The notes under the pieces: generated by a model
The model's input: only the letters and a program-made list of their open reading frames with translations
What the model was told of the DNA's origin: nothing
Databases searched by the model: none
Position numbers and translations under genes: made by a program
Shown here: piece by piece, positions 39,001 through 47,106 of the stretch
Numbering within the stretch: the stretch's first letter is position 1
Layout of the letters: each line of letters starts with the position of its first letter
Source of the DNA: Knoellia remsis
GTDB lineage: Bacteria > Actinomycetota > Actinomycetes > Actinomycetales > Dermatophilaceae
Length of the DNA: 64,000 bases
NCBI RefSeq assembly: GCF_003002895.1
Contig: NZ_PVTI01000007.1
Span: forward strand, 60,936-124,935
Direction of reading: 5' to 3'

Positions 39001-39130
39001 GGAGCGAGCCGGCGAGGGTGACCGACTCCGGAGTGGCCGCGAAGGCCGACGGGGCGACGGCTCCGACGAGCGGGGTGACCGCGAGCGCGGCACCCGCCAG
39101 GACGGCAGGCAGTCTGCGGGGACGAAGCAT
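36032..39130 (-). CDS. Secreted GH13 alpha-amylase/pullulanase-type enzyme with three X25-like modules
   Basis: 1032 residues. A signal peptide (about 1-31, ending SAFA) is followed by a starch-binding-like X25 module (about 37-120), the GH13 barrel, and two more X25-like modules (about 837-930 and 935-1032). Each module opens with a variant of SELGCSADWQPDC. Barrel residues: DGFRIDTVKH with the nucleophile near 410, FGEVYDG with the acid/base near 446, FLGNHDMGR near 515. It cleaves alpha-glucans outside the cell; such X25 modules are known from amylopullulanases. The malto-oligosaccharides made could feed MalQ. A LacI-type operator lies upstream. Confidence 0.9.
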   Translation of the reverse strand: MLRPRRLPAVLAGAALAVTPLVGAVAPSAFAATPESVTLAGSLQSELGCSADWQPDCSATELTRVGDSTAYAKTFTVPAGTYEYKVAINGGWDVNYGADGKLDGSNIPLVLEGPARLTFTYDDATHRTSITPEGLSEGTTAADAQLAQDSLRSPLTQERFYFLMADRFANGSTANDRGGLTGGPLTTGFDPTNKAFYHGGDLKGVTEKLDYIKGLGTTAIWLTPSFKNKPVQGKPGEESAGYHGYWITDFTQIDPHLGTNAEMKELIAAAHKKGMKVFFDIITNHTADVIDYREGQYSYRSKKAYPYKDVSGTPFDDRDYIGTQFPQMDPATSFPYTPFLRPGDEDAKTPAWLNDPLMYHNRGDSTFAGESSTYGDFIGLDDLFTERPEVVDGMGEIYKQWVDFGIDGFRIDTVKHVNLEFWQQFVPQILGEAKRVGNDDFFAFGEVYDGNPAVMSEYTTRGKLQATLDFGFQQQGVDFAKGKPANVLADFFSRDDWYTDADSNAYQLPTFLGNHDMGRAAMFLKEASKDESELLARVKFAQSLMFATRGNPVTYYGDEQGFIGTGGDQLAREDMFASKVDIYNSEQVLAGPEGSRDRYATDHPLYEHIRALSQVRAKHPALADGAQIQRYAAEGAGIFAVSRIDASQQVEYVVAANNSTSAASASFPTWSRGKGVVFTPVSGTDTAVKPGADGSVKVSVPPLTVSVWRANKPIATSGAAPTIELSAGTANGVFDRAEITADVTASTFAQTTFLYRPVGTSQWRTIGTDDNAPFRVFHDVAGMPLGSVLEYRAVVRDAAGRVAADSTWASVVQPSTGGSAEGEIGDPPATQPSAVSVPGTHNSEMGCAADWEPACDRAQLSLDAKDKIWKGSYTLPAGPYSYKAALDRQWTENYGEKGIRDGANISYETTDGTVTFYYDPTTHWATSDEETTIVTVPGSFQSELGCPADWSPDCMRPWLQDKDGDGTFTWATTQIPAGSYELKVAHGLSWAENYGSDGIPNGGNITLTVPADGARTNFAYDSATHRLTVTSQ

Positions 39131-39185
39131 CGTTGCTCCTTGTGAGTCGGCTGTGTGCGCGGCAGGGACTCGACAGAGCGTAGGT

Positions 39186-39201
39186 GCGAAAACGCTTTAC
39201 A
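39186..39201 (-). promoter_or_regulatory. LacI-family-type operator upstream of the GH13 gene
   Basis: GCGAAAACGCTTTACA is a near-palindrome centred on CG, of the kind bound by LacI/MalR-type sugar regulators. It is AT-rich against a GC-rich background and lies about 55-70 bp before the start codon. The regulator gene is not in the window. Confidence 0.5.
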
Positions 39202-39245
39202 TGAACCCCCAGAGCCTGCGCACCCACCGGGCGCCCGAGGCAAGC

Positions 39246-39299
39246 CGCACTTTGCGCGCGATGGCGCAGGAAGAACTGCGTCCAGGCGCGCAAAGTGCG
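39246..39299 (-). terminator. 14-bp hairpin downstream of truA
   Basis: CGCACTTTGCGCGC (39246-39259) pairs perfectly with 39286-39299. It lies about 35 bp past the truA stop on the minus strand. Confidence 0.7.
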
Positions 39300-39333
39300 C
39301 CCGCTGATCCGGCCAGGCACACACGGCGAGGGT

Positions 39334-40173
39334 TCAGAGGGTGCGGGTCGCGCGCGCCTCGTCCGCCCGGGCCGCCAGGTCGCCGTCCTCGGGATAGACG
39401 ACCTCCTCGAGCGAGAGGCCGTGCGCCGGCATGACCTTGACGCGCGGATCCCGGACCTCCGCGCCCAGCACCTCGGCCGGGAACCCGACCTCTGCCCGCC
39501 CCAGCCCGACCGGCACGACCGAGCCGACGAGTGCGCGAACCATGCTGTGGCAGAACGCATCCGCGACGACGGTCCCCTCGATGACACCGTCATCGGCACG
39601 GGTCCAGCCATACGCCAGCAGCGTCCGCACCGTTGTCGCCCCCTCCCGCTTCTTGCAGAACGCCGCGAAGTCGTGCAGGCCGAGCAGCCGGCCCGCCGCC
39701 GCGTCCATCGCGGTCACGTCGAGTGGCTCCTTGACGAGCACGGTGTCGCGACGGCGCAGCGGATCCATCGCGCCCGGGTCATCGCAGATCCGATACCGAT
39801 AACGTCGACGCAGCGCCGAGAACCGCGCGTCGAACCCCTCCGGCGCCAAAGCGACCGACCGCACCGCGACGTCCCCCGGGAGGATCCCCGCGAGCCGCGA
39901 CCGGGCCGCCTCCTCCGGTGAGCGGGACGAGCGACCCGGCAGGCCGGCATACGCGGCCTCGTCGACGTCGGCATGGACCACCTGGCCACGTGCGTGCACC
40001 CCTGCGTCGGTGCGTCCGGCGACGGTGAGCCGCACCGGTTCCGGCGCGCGCAGCAGCGTCGTCAGCGCAGCGGACAGCTCCCCCTCAACCGTCCGCAGCC
40101 CCGGCTGCGCCGCCCACCCCGAGAAGTCCGTGCCGTCGTAGGCGAGGTCGATCCGAATCCGCCGCTCGCCCAT
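39334..40173 (-). CDS. truA: tRNA pseudouridine synthase A
   Basis: 279 residues. It modifies uridines 38-40 in the anticodon stem of many tRNAs. The catalytic Asp is in VAGRTDAGVHARGQV (near residue 55), with RRYRYRI and the late FCHSMVRALVGS motif also present. In many actinobacteria truA follows rplQ directly. Here about 7 kb of accessory genes lies between them. Confidence 0.96.
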   Translation of the reverse strand: MGERRIRIDLAYDGTDFSGWAAQPGLRTVEGELSAALTTLLRAPEPVRLTVAGRTDAGVHARGQVVHADVDEAAYAGLPGRSSRSPEEAARSRLAGILPGDVAVRSVALAPEGFDARFSALRRRYRYRICDDPGAMDPLRRRDTVLVKEPLDVTAMDAAAGRLLGLHDFAAFCKKREGATTVRTLLAYGWTRADDGVIEGTVVADAFCHSMVRALVGSVVPVGLGRAEVGFPAEVLGAEVRDPRVKVMPAHGLSLEEVVYPEDGDLAARADEARATRTL

Positions 40174-40210
40174 GGAGCGAGACTAGGCCACAGGGTCTAC
40201 CGTCAGAAGA

Positions 40211-41641
40211 GTGAGTACGACGACGCCGTCATCCCGGGGAATCTTCCGCCGCAAGCCCATCGAGGACATCACCGACGAGGGCGAGCACGGGCTCAGCCGC
40301 AGCCTCGGACTGTGGCAGCTCACCGCCATCGGTGTCGGCGGCATCATCGGCGCTGGCATCTTCTCGCTCGCCGGCTCGGTCGCGAGCGGCGCCGAGGGCG
40401 GCAAGGGCGTCGGCCCGGCGGTGATCTTCAGCTTCCTCATCGCCGGCATCGCGAGCGCCGCAGCGGCCTTCTCGTATGCCGAGTTCGCCGGTCTCATCCC
40501 CAAGGCCGGCTCGGCCTACACCTACGGGTATGCCGTCCTCGGCGAGATCGTGGGCTGGCTCATCGGGTGGGACCTCCTTCTCGAGTACATCGCCATCGTC
40601 GCCGTCGTGGCCATCGGCATCAGCGGCTACTTCGGCTTCCTCCTGCAGCAGCTCGGCATCGACCTGCCCGCGTGGATGCTCGGCGCCCCCGGCACGGGCG
40701 ACGGGCACCGCGTCGACCTCTTCGCTGCGCTGCTGTGCCTGCTCATCGCCTTCCTCCTCGCGCAGGGCATCAAGAACGCCGCCCGCGTCGAGACGATCGT
40801 CGTCGTCCTCAAGGTCGCCGTCGTCCTGCTCGTCATCGTCGTGGGCTTCTTCCACATCAAGACGGCGAACTACACCCCGTTCTCGCCACTCGGCTTCGGC
40901 GGTGCGATGACCGGTGCGGCGACGGTGTTCTTCGCGGTCTTCGGCTACGACGCGATGTCGACCGCGGCCGAGGAGAGCAAGGACGCCCGCCGGCACATGC
41001 CCAAGGCGATCATCTACAGCCTCGCCATCTCGATGGTGCTCTACGTCCTCGCCTGCCTCACCCTCGTCGGGATGCAGAACTACCGCGAGATCGACCCCGA
41101 GGCGGGCTTCTCCGCGGCGTTCGAGAGCGTTGGCCTCAGCGGCCTCGCGACGGTCATCGCGGTCGGCGCCATCATCGGCATCCTCACGGTGATGTTCACC
41201 TTCATGCTCGGGGTGACGCGTGTGTGGTTCGCGATGAGCCGCGACGGCCTGCTCCCCCAGTGGTTCGCCAAGACCCACCCGACGAAGCACGTCCCGACCC
41301 GCGTCACGTGGATCGCCGGCGTCCTCTCCGCGCTCATTGCCGGCTTCATGCCGATCGCCGAGGCGGCCGAGCTGACGAACATCGGCATCCTGCTCGCGTT
41401 CGTCGTCGTGTGCATCGCGGTCATCGTGCTACGCCGCACCCAGCCCGACCTGCCGCGCACCTTCCGTTGTCCCGCAGTGCCGTTCGTCCCGGCGATCGGC
41501 GTCATCTTCTCGCTGTGGCTCATCAGCTTCCTCGCCTGGGAGACGTGGCTGCGGTTCGCCGTGTGGTTCCTCATCGGACTGCTCATCTATTTCGCCTACT
41601 CCCGCCGCCACTCGCTCCTCGAGCGCGACCCGTCACGCTGA
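40211..41641 (+). CDS. APC-family amino acid permease
   Basis: 476 residues with about 12 transmembrane helices. The first helix carries the APC signature LTAIGVGGIIGAGIFSLAG. Helix 6 reads FFAVFGYDAMSTAAEESKD, as in cationic amino-acid transporter-like permeases. Imports or exchanges an amino acid; substrate not determinable. It starts with GTG and is divergent from truA across 37 bp. Two dispersed octamers lie within the gene 56 bp apart. Confidence 0.88.
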   Translation: MSTTTPSSRGIFRRKPIEDITDEGEHGLSRSLGLWQLTAIGVGGIIGAGIFSLAGSVASGAEGGKGVGPAVIFSFLIAGIASAAAAFSYAEFAGLIPKAGSAYTYGYAVLGEIVGWLIGWDLLLEYIAIVAVVAIGISGYFGFLLQQLGIDLPAWMLGAPGTGDGHRVDLFAALLCLLIAFLLAQGIKNAARVETIVVVLKVAVVLLVIVVGFFHIKTANYTPFSPLGFGGAMTGAATVFFAVFGYDAMSTAAEESKDARRHMPKAIIYSLAISMVLYVLACLTLVGMQNYREIDPEAGFSAAFESVGLSGLATVIAVGAIIGILTVMFTFMLGVTRVWFAMSRDGLLPQWFAKTHPTKHVPTRVTWIAGVLSALIAGFMPIAEAAELTNIGILLAFVVVCIAVIVLRRTQPDLPRTFRCPAVPFVPAIGVIFSLWLISFLAWETWLRFAVWFLIGLLIYFAYSRRHSLLERDPSR

Positions 41642-41648
41642 GGCCGGG

Positions 41649-42224
41649 TCAGCGCACGGGGTCCGGCTGCACCCGCAAGGTGGTGAGGACGGTCGCGAGC
41701 ATGTCGTAGTTGCCGGCGAGCAGGAGCAGCTCGACCGCCTCGCGCTCGCTCGTCACCGACCGCAGCCGCGCCCACGCCTCGTCGTCGAGATCGCGGTCCT
41801 CGACGAGCGCGAGTGCTGTCGCTCGCAGCACGGCCTCCCGCTCGCTCAGGGTCGGCGGCGCGTCACCGCGCGTCAGCGACGACACCTCGTCAGCGCTGAG
41901 TCCCGCCCGTCGGCCGATCCGCCGATGGTGCGACAGCTCGTACTCGCACTCACGCCGCGTCCCGACGGTGAGGATGACGACCTCGGCCTCGCGCCGCGAC
42001 AGCGACCCGAACGGCATGAGCCGGCCCGCGAAGTGCAGCCATCCGGTGAACGTCCCACGCGCGCGCCCGAGCGTGGTGAACACCGCCGGCGGCTCGGTCC
42101 CCATGACTCGCCCCGCGGCCCGCGAGAACGCCCACCCGAACGGCCCCAGCTCCCTCAGCGAGCCCGGTGGGATCCGTGGTCCGGTATGCCGGCCGCCCAC
42201 CTCGGGCGTATGCCGCCCGCTCAC
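41649..42224 (-). CDS. Carboxymuconolactone decarboxylase-family protein
   Basis: 191 residues. The CMD/AhpD-like helical fold is suggested by REAEVVILTVGTRRECEYEL and HHRRIGRRAGLSADEV. The usual CxxC of AhpD is absent (only one Cys, in RECEY, followed by SHH), so a peroxidase role is unlikely. The first 15 residues read SGRHTPEVGGRHTG because two octamer copies lie 24 bp apart in the same orientation here. The start overlaps the SDR stop by 4 bp. Confidence 0.75.
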   Translation of the reverse strand: MSGRHTPEVGGRHTGPRIPPGSLRELGPFGWAFSRAAGRVMGTEPPAVFTTLGRARGTFTGWLHFAGRLMPFGSLSRREAEVVILTVGTRRECEYELSHHRRIGRRAGLSADEVSSLTRGDAPPTLSEREAVLRATALALVEDRDLDDEAWARLRSVTSEREAVELLLLAGNYDMLATVLTTLRVQPDPVR

Positions 42225-43138
42225 CGCTCGCTCCCGCCCCCGGGCCGGAGCCGACCGCCGCGGAGGGGCTCCGGCTGCGGAGTCGTGAAGTCGACCTCCT
42301 CAGTGCGCGCCACCTCGAGCGCCTCGGACAGCGACGGCAGCGGCCAGGCCTCCACCGCCCGCTGCGCCACGGCCCGGAACGGCAGCACCGGCCGCACCCA
42401 TCCCGGGGCGGCGACGACGCGCGAGCGCCGGGCGACGCCACGCTCGAGGGCGCGCAGGGCCTTCTCGACCGGCGTCACCCCGGTGATGGTGCGACCCCCG
42501 CTCAGTGCCTGACCGGCCCGCGTCCCGAACCCCCGTTCGGTCATGTCGGTGTCGAGCTCGGAGTAGTAGGCGACCCCGACCCGCGCGCCCGACGCGCGCA
42601 GCTCCTGGCGCGCCGTGTTGCCGAGTGCCTCGACTCCGGCCTTGCTCACCGAGTAGGCGCCCAGCAGCGGAAGGTGCACGGCCGCAGCGAGACTGGCCGT
42701 GAGCAACGCATACCCACCGGGGTGCGCGATGTGCGGCGCGGCCTCGCGCAGCGTGTAGTACACCCCGAGCAGGTTGACCGCCAGGTGCCTCTCCATGACG
42801 CCCTCGCGACCGCCGACGACCGGCAGCTGCGCGGCGATGCCGGCATTGGCGACGACGACGTCGAGACCGCCGAGCTCGTTGACGAGCTCTGCGACAGCGG
42901 CCCGCACCGCCTCGGGGTCGGACACGTCGCACTCGCGCCATGGGCCACCGGTGCTCGCGGCGACCTCGGCCAGGCCGTCGGGCTCGAGACCGAGCACGGC
43001 CACGCGTGCGCCGTGACCGGCGAGGAGGAGCGCGAGCCCGCGCCCGATGCCCCGGGCGGCGCCGGTGATGAGGACCCTCCTGCCGGCGAGGTGCGGCGTG
43101 AGGGCTGCGCGCGGAGCAAGGGCCGGGACGGTCACCAT
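42221..43138 (-). CDS. Short-chain dehydrogenase/reductase
   Basis: 305 residues. Classical SDR with cofactor motif LITGAARGIGRGLALLL near residue 24, NAG in VVANAGIA near 100, and catalytic Tyr/Lys in GAYSVSKAGVEAL near 170. The C-terminal extension of about 70 residues resembles SDRs of lipid or sterol metabolism. Substrate unknown. I prefer the start at 43138 (MVTVPALAP) to an ATG 11 codons upstream. It is coupled to the CMD gene downstream. Confidence 0.85.
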   Translation of the reverse strand: MVTVPALAPRAALTPHLAGRRVLITGAARGIGRGLALLLAGHGARVAVLGLEPDGLAEVAASTGGPWRECDVSDPEAVRAAVAELVNELGGLDVVVANAGIAAQLPVVGGREGVMERHLAVNLLGVYYTLREAAPHIAHPGGYALLTASLAAAVHLPLLGAYSVSKAGVEALGNTARQELRASGARVGVAYYSELDTDMTERGFGTRAGQALSGGRTITGVTPVEKALRALERGVARRSRVVAAPGWVRPVLPFRAVAQRAVEAWPLPSLSEALEVARTEEVDFTTPQPEPLRGGRLRPGGGSER

Positions 43139-43205
43139 GGATACCGAGAGTAGTGCCGGGCACGGGGTCACGGCCCGCGTCCGACGAGATCCCTAGGGTG
43201 GAGGC

Positions 43206-43505
43206 ATGGACCGACCCAGCCTCACCGACGCCCTGCGCCACCGCGAGACGGTCCTGCGCGCCTTCGTCGGCGCCGACGGCCGGCTCGCGTCGATCCCGAC
43301 GAAGATCGGCAAGCGCCTCGTCGTCCTCGACCTCGTCGCGCAGGATTTCGAGCTCGGCGAGATCTACGACGAGCGCACCGTCAACGAGGTGCTCAAGCAG
43401 CGTCACCCTGACTTCGCCGCGCTGCGCCGCTACCTCGTCGAGGAGGGCTTCCTCACGCGGCGCGACGGCACGTACTGGCGCAGCGGCGGCACGACCGACG
43501 TCTGA
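43206..43505 (+). CDS. DUF2087 protein
   Basis: 99 residues. DUF2087 fold visible in LASIPTKIGKRLVVLDLVAQ and YDERTVNEVLKQRHPDFAAL with RRYLVEEGFL, a small winged-helix-like unit usually found alone or fused to regulators. Likely DNA-binding, function unknown. It stands alone between the divergent SDR gene and the convergent GH65 gene. Confidence 0.85.
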   Translation: MDRPSLTDALRHRETVLRAFVGADGRLASIPTKIGKRLVVLDLVAQDFELGEIYDERTVNEVLKQRHPDFAALRRYLVEEGFLTRRDGTYWRSGGTTDV

Positions 43506-43512
43506 GCGTGCC

Positions 43513-46155
43513 TCAGCTCGGCGGCGGCATGACGGGGCCCGTCGGCGGCTCGGCGGTGGCGAGCGATGACTGGCGGTCCTCCCGCTCCAGGGCGTCCGGG
43601 TCGGTCGGGACCCCGGCCGTGATGACCGTGCCGTCCGGACGGACGATCTTCTTCGGCGTCCGGGGCACGAGGTGGGTGAGCCGCGGCCCTTGGCCGTCCA
43701 GCGGCACCTCCACCGGCTCGCCCGCCGTGATGTCGACCGACTCGCCACGCACGGTGACGCTCACCGCGTCACCCGCGAGGTGGACGAAGGTCATCTTCTC
43801 GGCCTCGAGCTCGACGCGGAAGCGCGTCCCGCGCACGCGCAGGTTGAAGCACAGCCGCTGCCACGCCTCGGGCAGGCGCGGGTCGAACGACAGGTCGCCG
43901 CCGGCGTCGCGCATCCCGGCGAAGCCGTAGACGAGGGAGTTCCACACGCCACCTGCGGACGCGATGTGCACGCCGTCGGCGGTGTTGCCGTGCAGGTCCC
44001 CGAGGTCGACGTAGAGCCCGGAGAGGAAGTAGTGCATCGCGAGCTGCTGGTGCCCGACCTCGGCGGCGATGATCGACTGCACGACGGCGCTCAGGGACGA
44101 GTCCCCCGTCGTGATCGGGTCGTAGTACTCGAAGTTGGCGCGCTTCTGCTCGTGGGTGAAGCGGTCCCCCTGGAGCAGCAGCGCGAGGACGACGTCGGCC
44201 TGCTTGAGCACCTGGAAGCGGTAGATGACGAGCGGGTGGTAGTTGAGCAGCAGCGGCCGCTTGTCGGCGGGCGTCTGCGAGAGGTCCCACAGCTCGCGGT
44301 CGAGGAAGTTCTCGTCCTGCGGGTGGATGCCGAGCCCCTCGTCGAACGGGATCGCCATCGCCGCGGCACAGGCCTCCCACTCAGCCGGCTCATCGTCCTT
44401 GAGGTGCAGGCGACTCTTCAGGCGCGCGTATGCCGTGGGGTCGTTTTCGCGAATGTCCAGGACCGCCTGGGCCGCACGCTCGAGGTTGAAGCGGGCCATG
44501 ACATTGGTGAAGAGGTTGTTGTTGACGACCGTCGTGTACTCGTCCGGCCCGGTGACGCCATGGATGTGGAACGTGCGGCCGCCGTCCACCCGCCAGAACC
44601 CGAGGTCGGCCCACAGCCGCGCGGTCTCGACGAGGATCTCGACGCCGTCATGACGGAGGAACGCGCGGTCGCCGGTGGCGTCGCAGTACTTCGCGACGGC
44701 GAAGGCCACGTCGGCGTCGATGTGGTACTGCGCGGTGCCGGCCGCGTAGTACGCCGATGCCTCGAGACCGTTGATCGTGCGCCACGGGAAGAGCGCGCCG
44801 CGCTGGGCGAGCTCGCGGGCGCGCTGCCGGGCGTGGTCGAGCAGGTTGACCCGGAAGCGCAGCAGGTTCTTCGCCGCCGTCGGGAAGGTGTAGGAGAGGA
44901 ACGGGACGACGTAGATCTCGGTGTCCCAGAAGTAGTGCCCCTCGTAGCCGCTGCCGGTCACGCCCTTGGCGGCGACCCCGAGCTGGTCGGCACGTGAGGC
45001 GGCCTGGGCGATCTGGAAGAGGTTCCACCGGATCGCCTGCTGGATGGCCGGCTGGTCCTCGACGGTGACGTCGGCGTTGTCCCAGTACGTGCTCAGCCAG
45101 TCGCGCTGGGCCTCGACGTAGTGGGCGATGCCGTCGCGTCGCACCCGGTCGAGGGTGCGACGGCAGCGGTCGAAGAGCTCACGCGCCGGGACGCCGCGGG
45201 ACGTGTGGTAGGCCACGACCTTGGTGATGCGGGTCGTCGTGCCTTCGGTCGCGTCGATGCGGTAGACCCGCTTGCCGAGGTCGGGCTCGGTCGAGATGAG
45301 CTCCTCGACGACGTCGTCGGTCTCGATGGAGTGGTCGGCCGCAACGGCGAGCGTCATGCCGGACCGGGCGGTGCGGTAGCCGAGGATCATCCGGCGCTCG
45401 CTGTGCCAGTCCCCTTGCGGGACAAGGACCCTCGACGTGAAGGCACCCGCGCGCCGCGGGTCCCAGGCCTTGGCGTCCTCGCCGCCCTTGCCTGCGGAAC
45501 CACCCGAGCCGCCCTTGTCACCCGAGCCCTTGCCGCTGTCCGAGGCCAGGTCGACGTGCGGGGCCAGGGCGTGCCGGTCGTGGTACTCGTCGGCACCGTC
45601 CTGCCGGTTGAGGATCTGGCTCGAGATGACGACGGGGGCATCGCCCGAGAGCATCGTCACCTCGATCGTCATGATCGCGAGGTGGCGCTCGGTGAAGGAG
45701 ATCATCCGCGTCGTGTCGATGCGCACGACCTTGCCCGACGGGGTGCGCCACACGAGGTGGCGACGCAGCTCCCCGTCGCGCATGTCGAGCACCCGCTCGT
45801 ACTCGACGAGGTCGGCCATCGAGATGAGCAGCGGCTCGTCGTCGACGTAGAGCTTCATCACCGTGCTGTCCGGCGCGTTGACGATCGTCTGGCCGGTGTG
45901 CGCGAACCCGTAGGCCTGCTCGGCGTGGTGGATGTCCCACGTCTCGTGGAAGCCGTTGACGAAGGTCCCGTGCGCCTCGCTCGGCCGACCCTCCGGCGGG
46001 GTGCCGCGCATCCCGAGGTAGCCGTTGCCGACGGCGAAGAGGGTCTCGGTGAGGCCGAGGTCGCCGTCGCTCGGGAAGGTCTCGACGAGCCGCCACTCGT
46101 CGACGGGGAAGCGCTCCCTGTCGATGGGGTCGGTGCTGCCGTACTCGAGGCTCAC
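43513..46155 (-). CDS. GH65 disaccharide phosphorylase (trehalose/kojibiose/maltose type)
   Basis: 880 residues. N-terminal beta-sandwich beginning LTETLFAVGNGYLGMRGTPP, then an (alpha/alpha)6 barrel with the general acid in HGVTGPDEYTTVVNNN (near residue 540) and a phosphate-binding region before the C-terminal beta domain. It phosphorolyses an alpha-linked glucose disaccharide to glucose and beta-glucose-1-phosphate. The next gene upstream is the mutase that uses that product. A Gly/Ser/Lys-rich insert at about 202-227 (SDSGKGSGDKGGSGGSAGKG) is not usual for the family. Which disaccharide is used cannot be told. Confidence 0.88.
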   Translation of the reverse strand: MSLEYGSTDPIDRERFPVDEWRLVETFPSDGDLGLTETLFAVGNGYLGMRGTPPEGRPSEAHGTFVNGFHETWDIHHAEQAYGFAHTGQTIVNAPDSTVMKLYVDDEPLLISMADLVEYERVLDMRDGELRRHLVWRTPSGKVVRIDTTRMISFTERHLAIMTIEVTMLSGDAPVVISSQILNRQDGADEYHDRHALAPHVDLASDSGKGSGDKGGSGGSAGKGGEDAKAWDPRRAGAFTSRVLVPQGDWHSERRMILGYRTARSGMTLAVAADHSIETDDVVEELISTEPDLGKRVYRIDATEGTTTRITKVVAYHTSRGVPARELFDRCRRTLDRVRRDGIAHYVEAQRDWLSTYWDNADVTVEDQPAIQQAIRWNLFQIAQAASRADQLGVAAKGVTGSGYEGHYFWDTEIYVVPFLSYTFPTAAKNLLRFRVNLLDHARQRARELAQRGALFPWRTINGLEASAYYAAGTAQYHIDADVAFAVAKYCDATGDRAFLRHDGVEILVETARLWADLGFWRVDGGRTFHIHGVTGPDEYTTVVNNNLFTNVMARFNLERAAQAVLDIRENDPTAYARLKSRLHLKDDEPAEWEACAAAMAIPFDEGLGIHPQDENFLDRELWDLSQTPADKRPLLLNYHPLVIYRFQVLKQADVVLALLLQGDRFTHEQKRANFEYYDPITTGDSSLSAVVQSIIAAEVGHQQLAMHYFLSGLYVDLGDLHGNTADGVHIASAGGVWNSLVYGFAGMRDAGGDLSFDPRLPEAWQRLCFNLRVRGTRFRVELEAEKMTFVHLAGDAVSVTVRGESVDITAGEPVEVPLDGQGPRLTHLVPRTPKKIVRPDGTVITAGVPTDPDALEREDRQSSLATAEPPTGPVMPPPS

Positions 46156-46865
46156 GGCAGCAGCTCCTCGAGGTCGCGCACGACGACATCGGCACCCGCG
46201 GCGGTGAGGCCCTCGGCCCCCGCCCCGCGGTCCACTCCCACGACGAGGCCGAACTCGCCCGCGCGACCCGCGCGCACCCCGGACACCGCGTCCTCGAGGA
46301 CCACGGCACGCTCCTTGGGCACCCCGAGCTGCTCCGCGGCATACAGGAAGGTGTCCGGCTTCGGTTTGCCCGGCAGGCCCTGCTCGGTCGCGACGGCACC
46401 GGAGACGACGACGGGGAAGAACTCGGCGATGCCCGCGGTCTCGAGGACGGCCGGGGCGTTGTTGGAGGACGACACGACAGCCATGGCAGTTCCGCGCTCG
46501 CGCAGCGCCTCGATGAGGCGCACCGACCCGGCATACGGCTCGACGCCGTCACGCTCGAGCACCGCATTGAAGGCATCGTTCTTGCGGTTGCCCAGCCCGC
46601 TCACCGTCTCCGCGTCCGGGCTGTCGGACGGGTCGCCCTCGGGGAGCTCGATGCCGCGCGAGGCGAGGAAGTCGCGGACGCCGTCGTAGCGCGGCTTGCC
46701 GTCGACGTGGTCGAAGTAGTCCTGGTCGGTGTAGGGCTCGTCGACGCCCTTCGCCGACAGGTAGGCGTTGAACATCTCGGCCCAGGCGCGCATGTGCACC
46801 TCGGCGGTCGGAGTGAGCACGCCATCGAGGTCGAAAAGCGCTGCGTCGTAGGCGTTCCAGTCCAT
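46152..46865 (-). CDS. HAD-family beta-phosphoglucomutase
   Basis: 237 residues. HAD motif I AALFDLDGVLTPT (near residue 10), motif II VVSSSNN, and motif III/IV KPKPDTFLYAAEQLG with VLEDAVSGVRAG. It converts beta-glucose-1-phosphate to glucose-6-phosphate. Its stop overlaps the GH65 start by ATGA, and the pairing mirrors known GH65/PGM operons. TAGGCT lies just before the start and may be a minus-10 box. Confidence 0.9.
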   Translation of the reverse strand: MDWNAYDAALFDLDGVLTPTAEVHMRAWAEMFNAYLSAKGVDEPYTDQDYFDHVDGKPRYDGVRDFLASRGIELPEGDPSDSPDAETVSGLGNRKNDAFNAVLERDGVEPYAGSVRLIEALRERGTAMAVVSSSNNAPAVLETAGIAEFFPVVVSGAVATEQGLPGKPKPDTFLYAAEQLGVPKERAVVLEDAVSGVRAGRAGEFGLVVGVDRGAGAEGLTAAGADVVVRDLEELLP

Positions 46866-46929
46866 CCCCTCAGCCTACGGATCGCAGGCCTTCCGACACC
46901 AACTCCCGCGCCCACCGATCCCCGCGCCG

Positions 46930-46983
46930 AGTGTCGGGTTGTGGCTGGCTCAGCCCCCGCCGAGGCAGCCACAGCCCGACACT
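46930..46983. repeat. Intergenic hairpin of the GTCGGGTTGTGGCT family
   Basis: AGTGTCGGGTTGTGGCT (46930-46946) pairs with 46967-46983, with one G-T wobble. Near-identical arms occur at 59196 and 60941. It lies between rplQ and the mutase gene, next to a second, stronger hairpin. Confidence 0.75.
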
Positions 46984-47013
46984 GAGTGACACTCACTCGG
47001 GAAGGCGCGCGGA

Positions 47014-47078
47014 CGGCATACCGACTCAGGGCCGGTCACCTTCGCGGGGAAGGTGACCGGCCCTGAGTCGGTATGCCG
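47014..47078 (-). terminator. 30-bp perfect hairpin downstream of rplQ
   Basis: Arms 47014-47043 and 47049-47078 pair without mismatch over 30 bp around a 5-nt loop. The base of the stem is the inverted pair of the dispersed octamer (CGGCATAC ... GTATGCCG). It lies about 30 bp past the rplQ stop and should end the long ribosomal transcript. Confidence 0.88.
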
Positions 47079-47106
47079 GGTGGCCGGCAGTCGGGGTGTC
47101 GACGCC

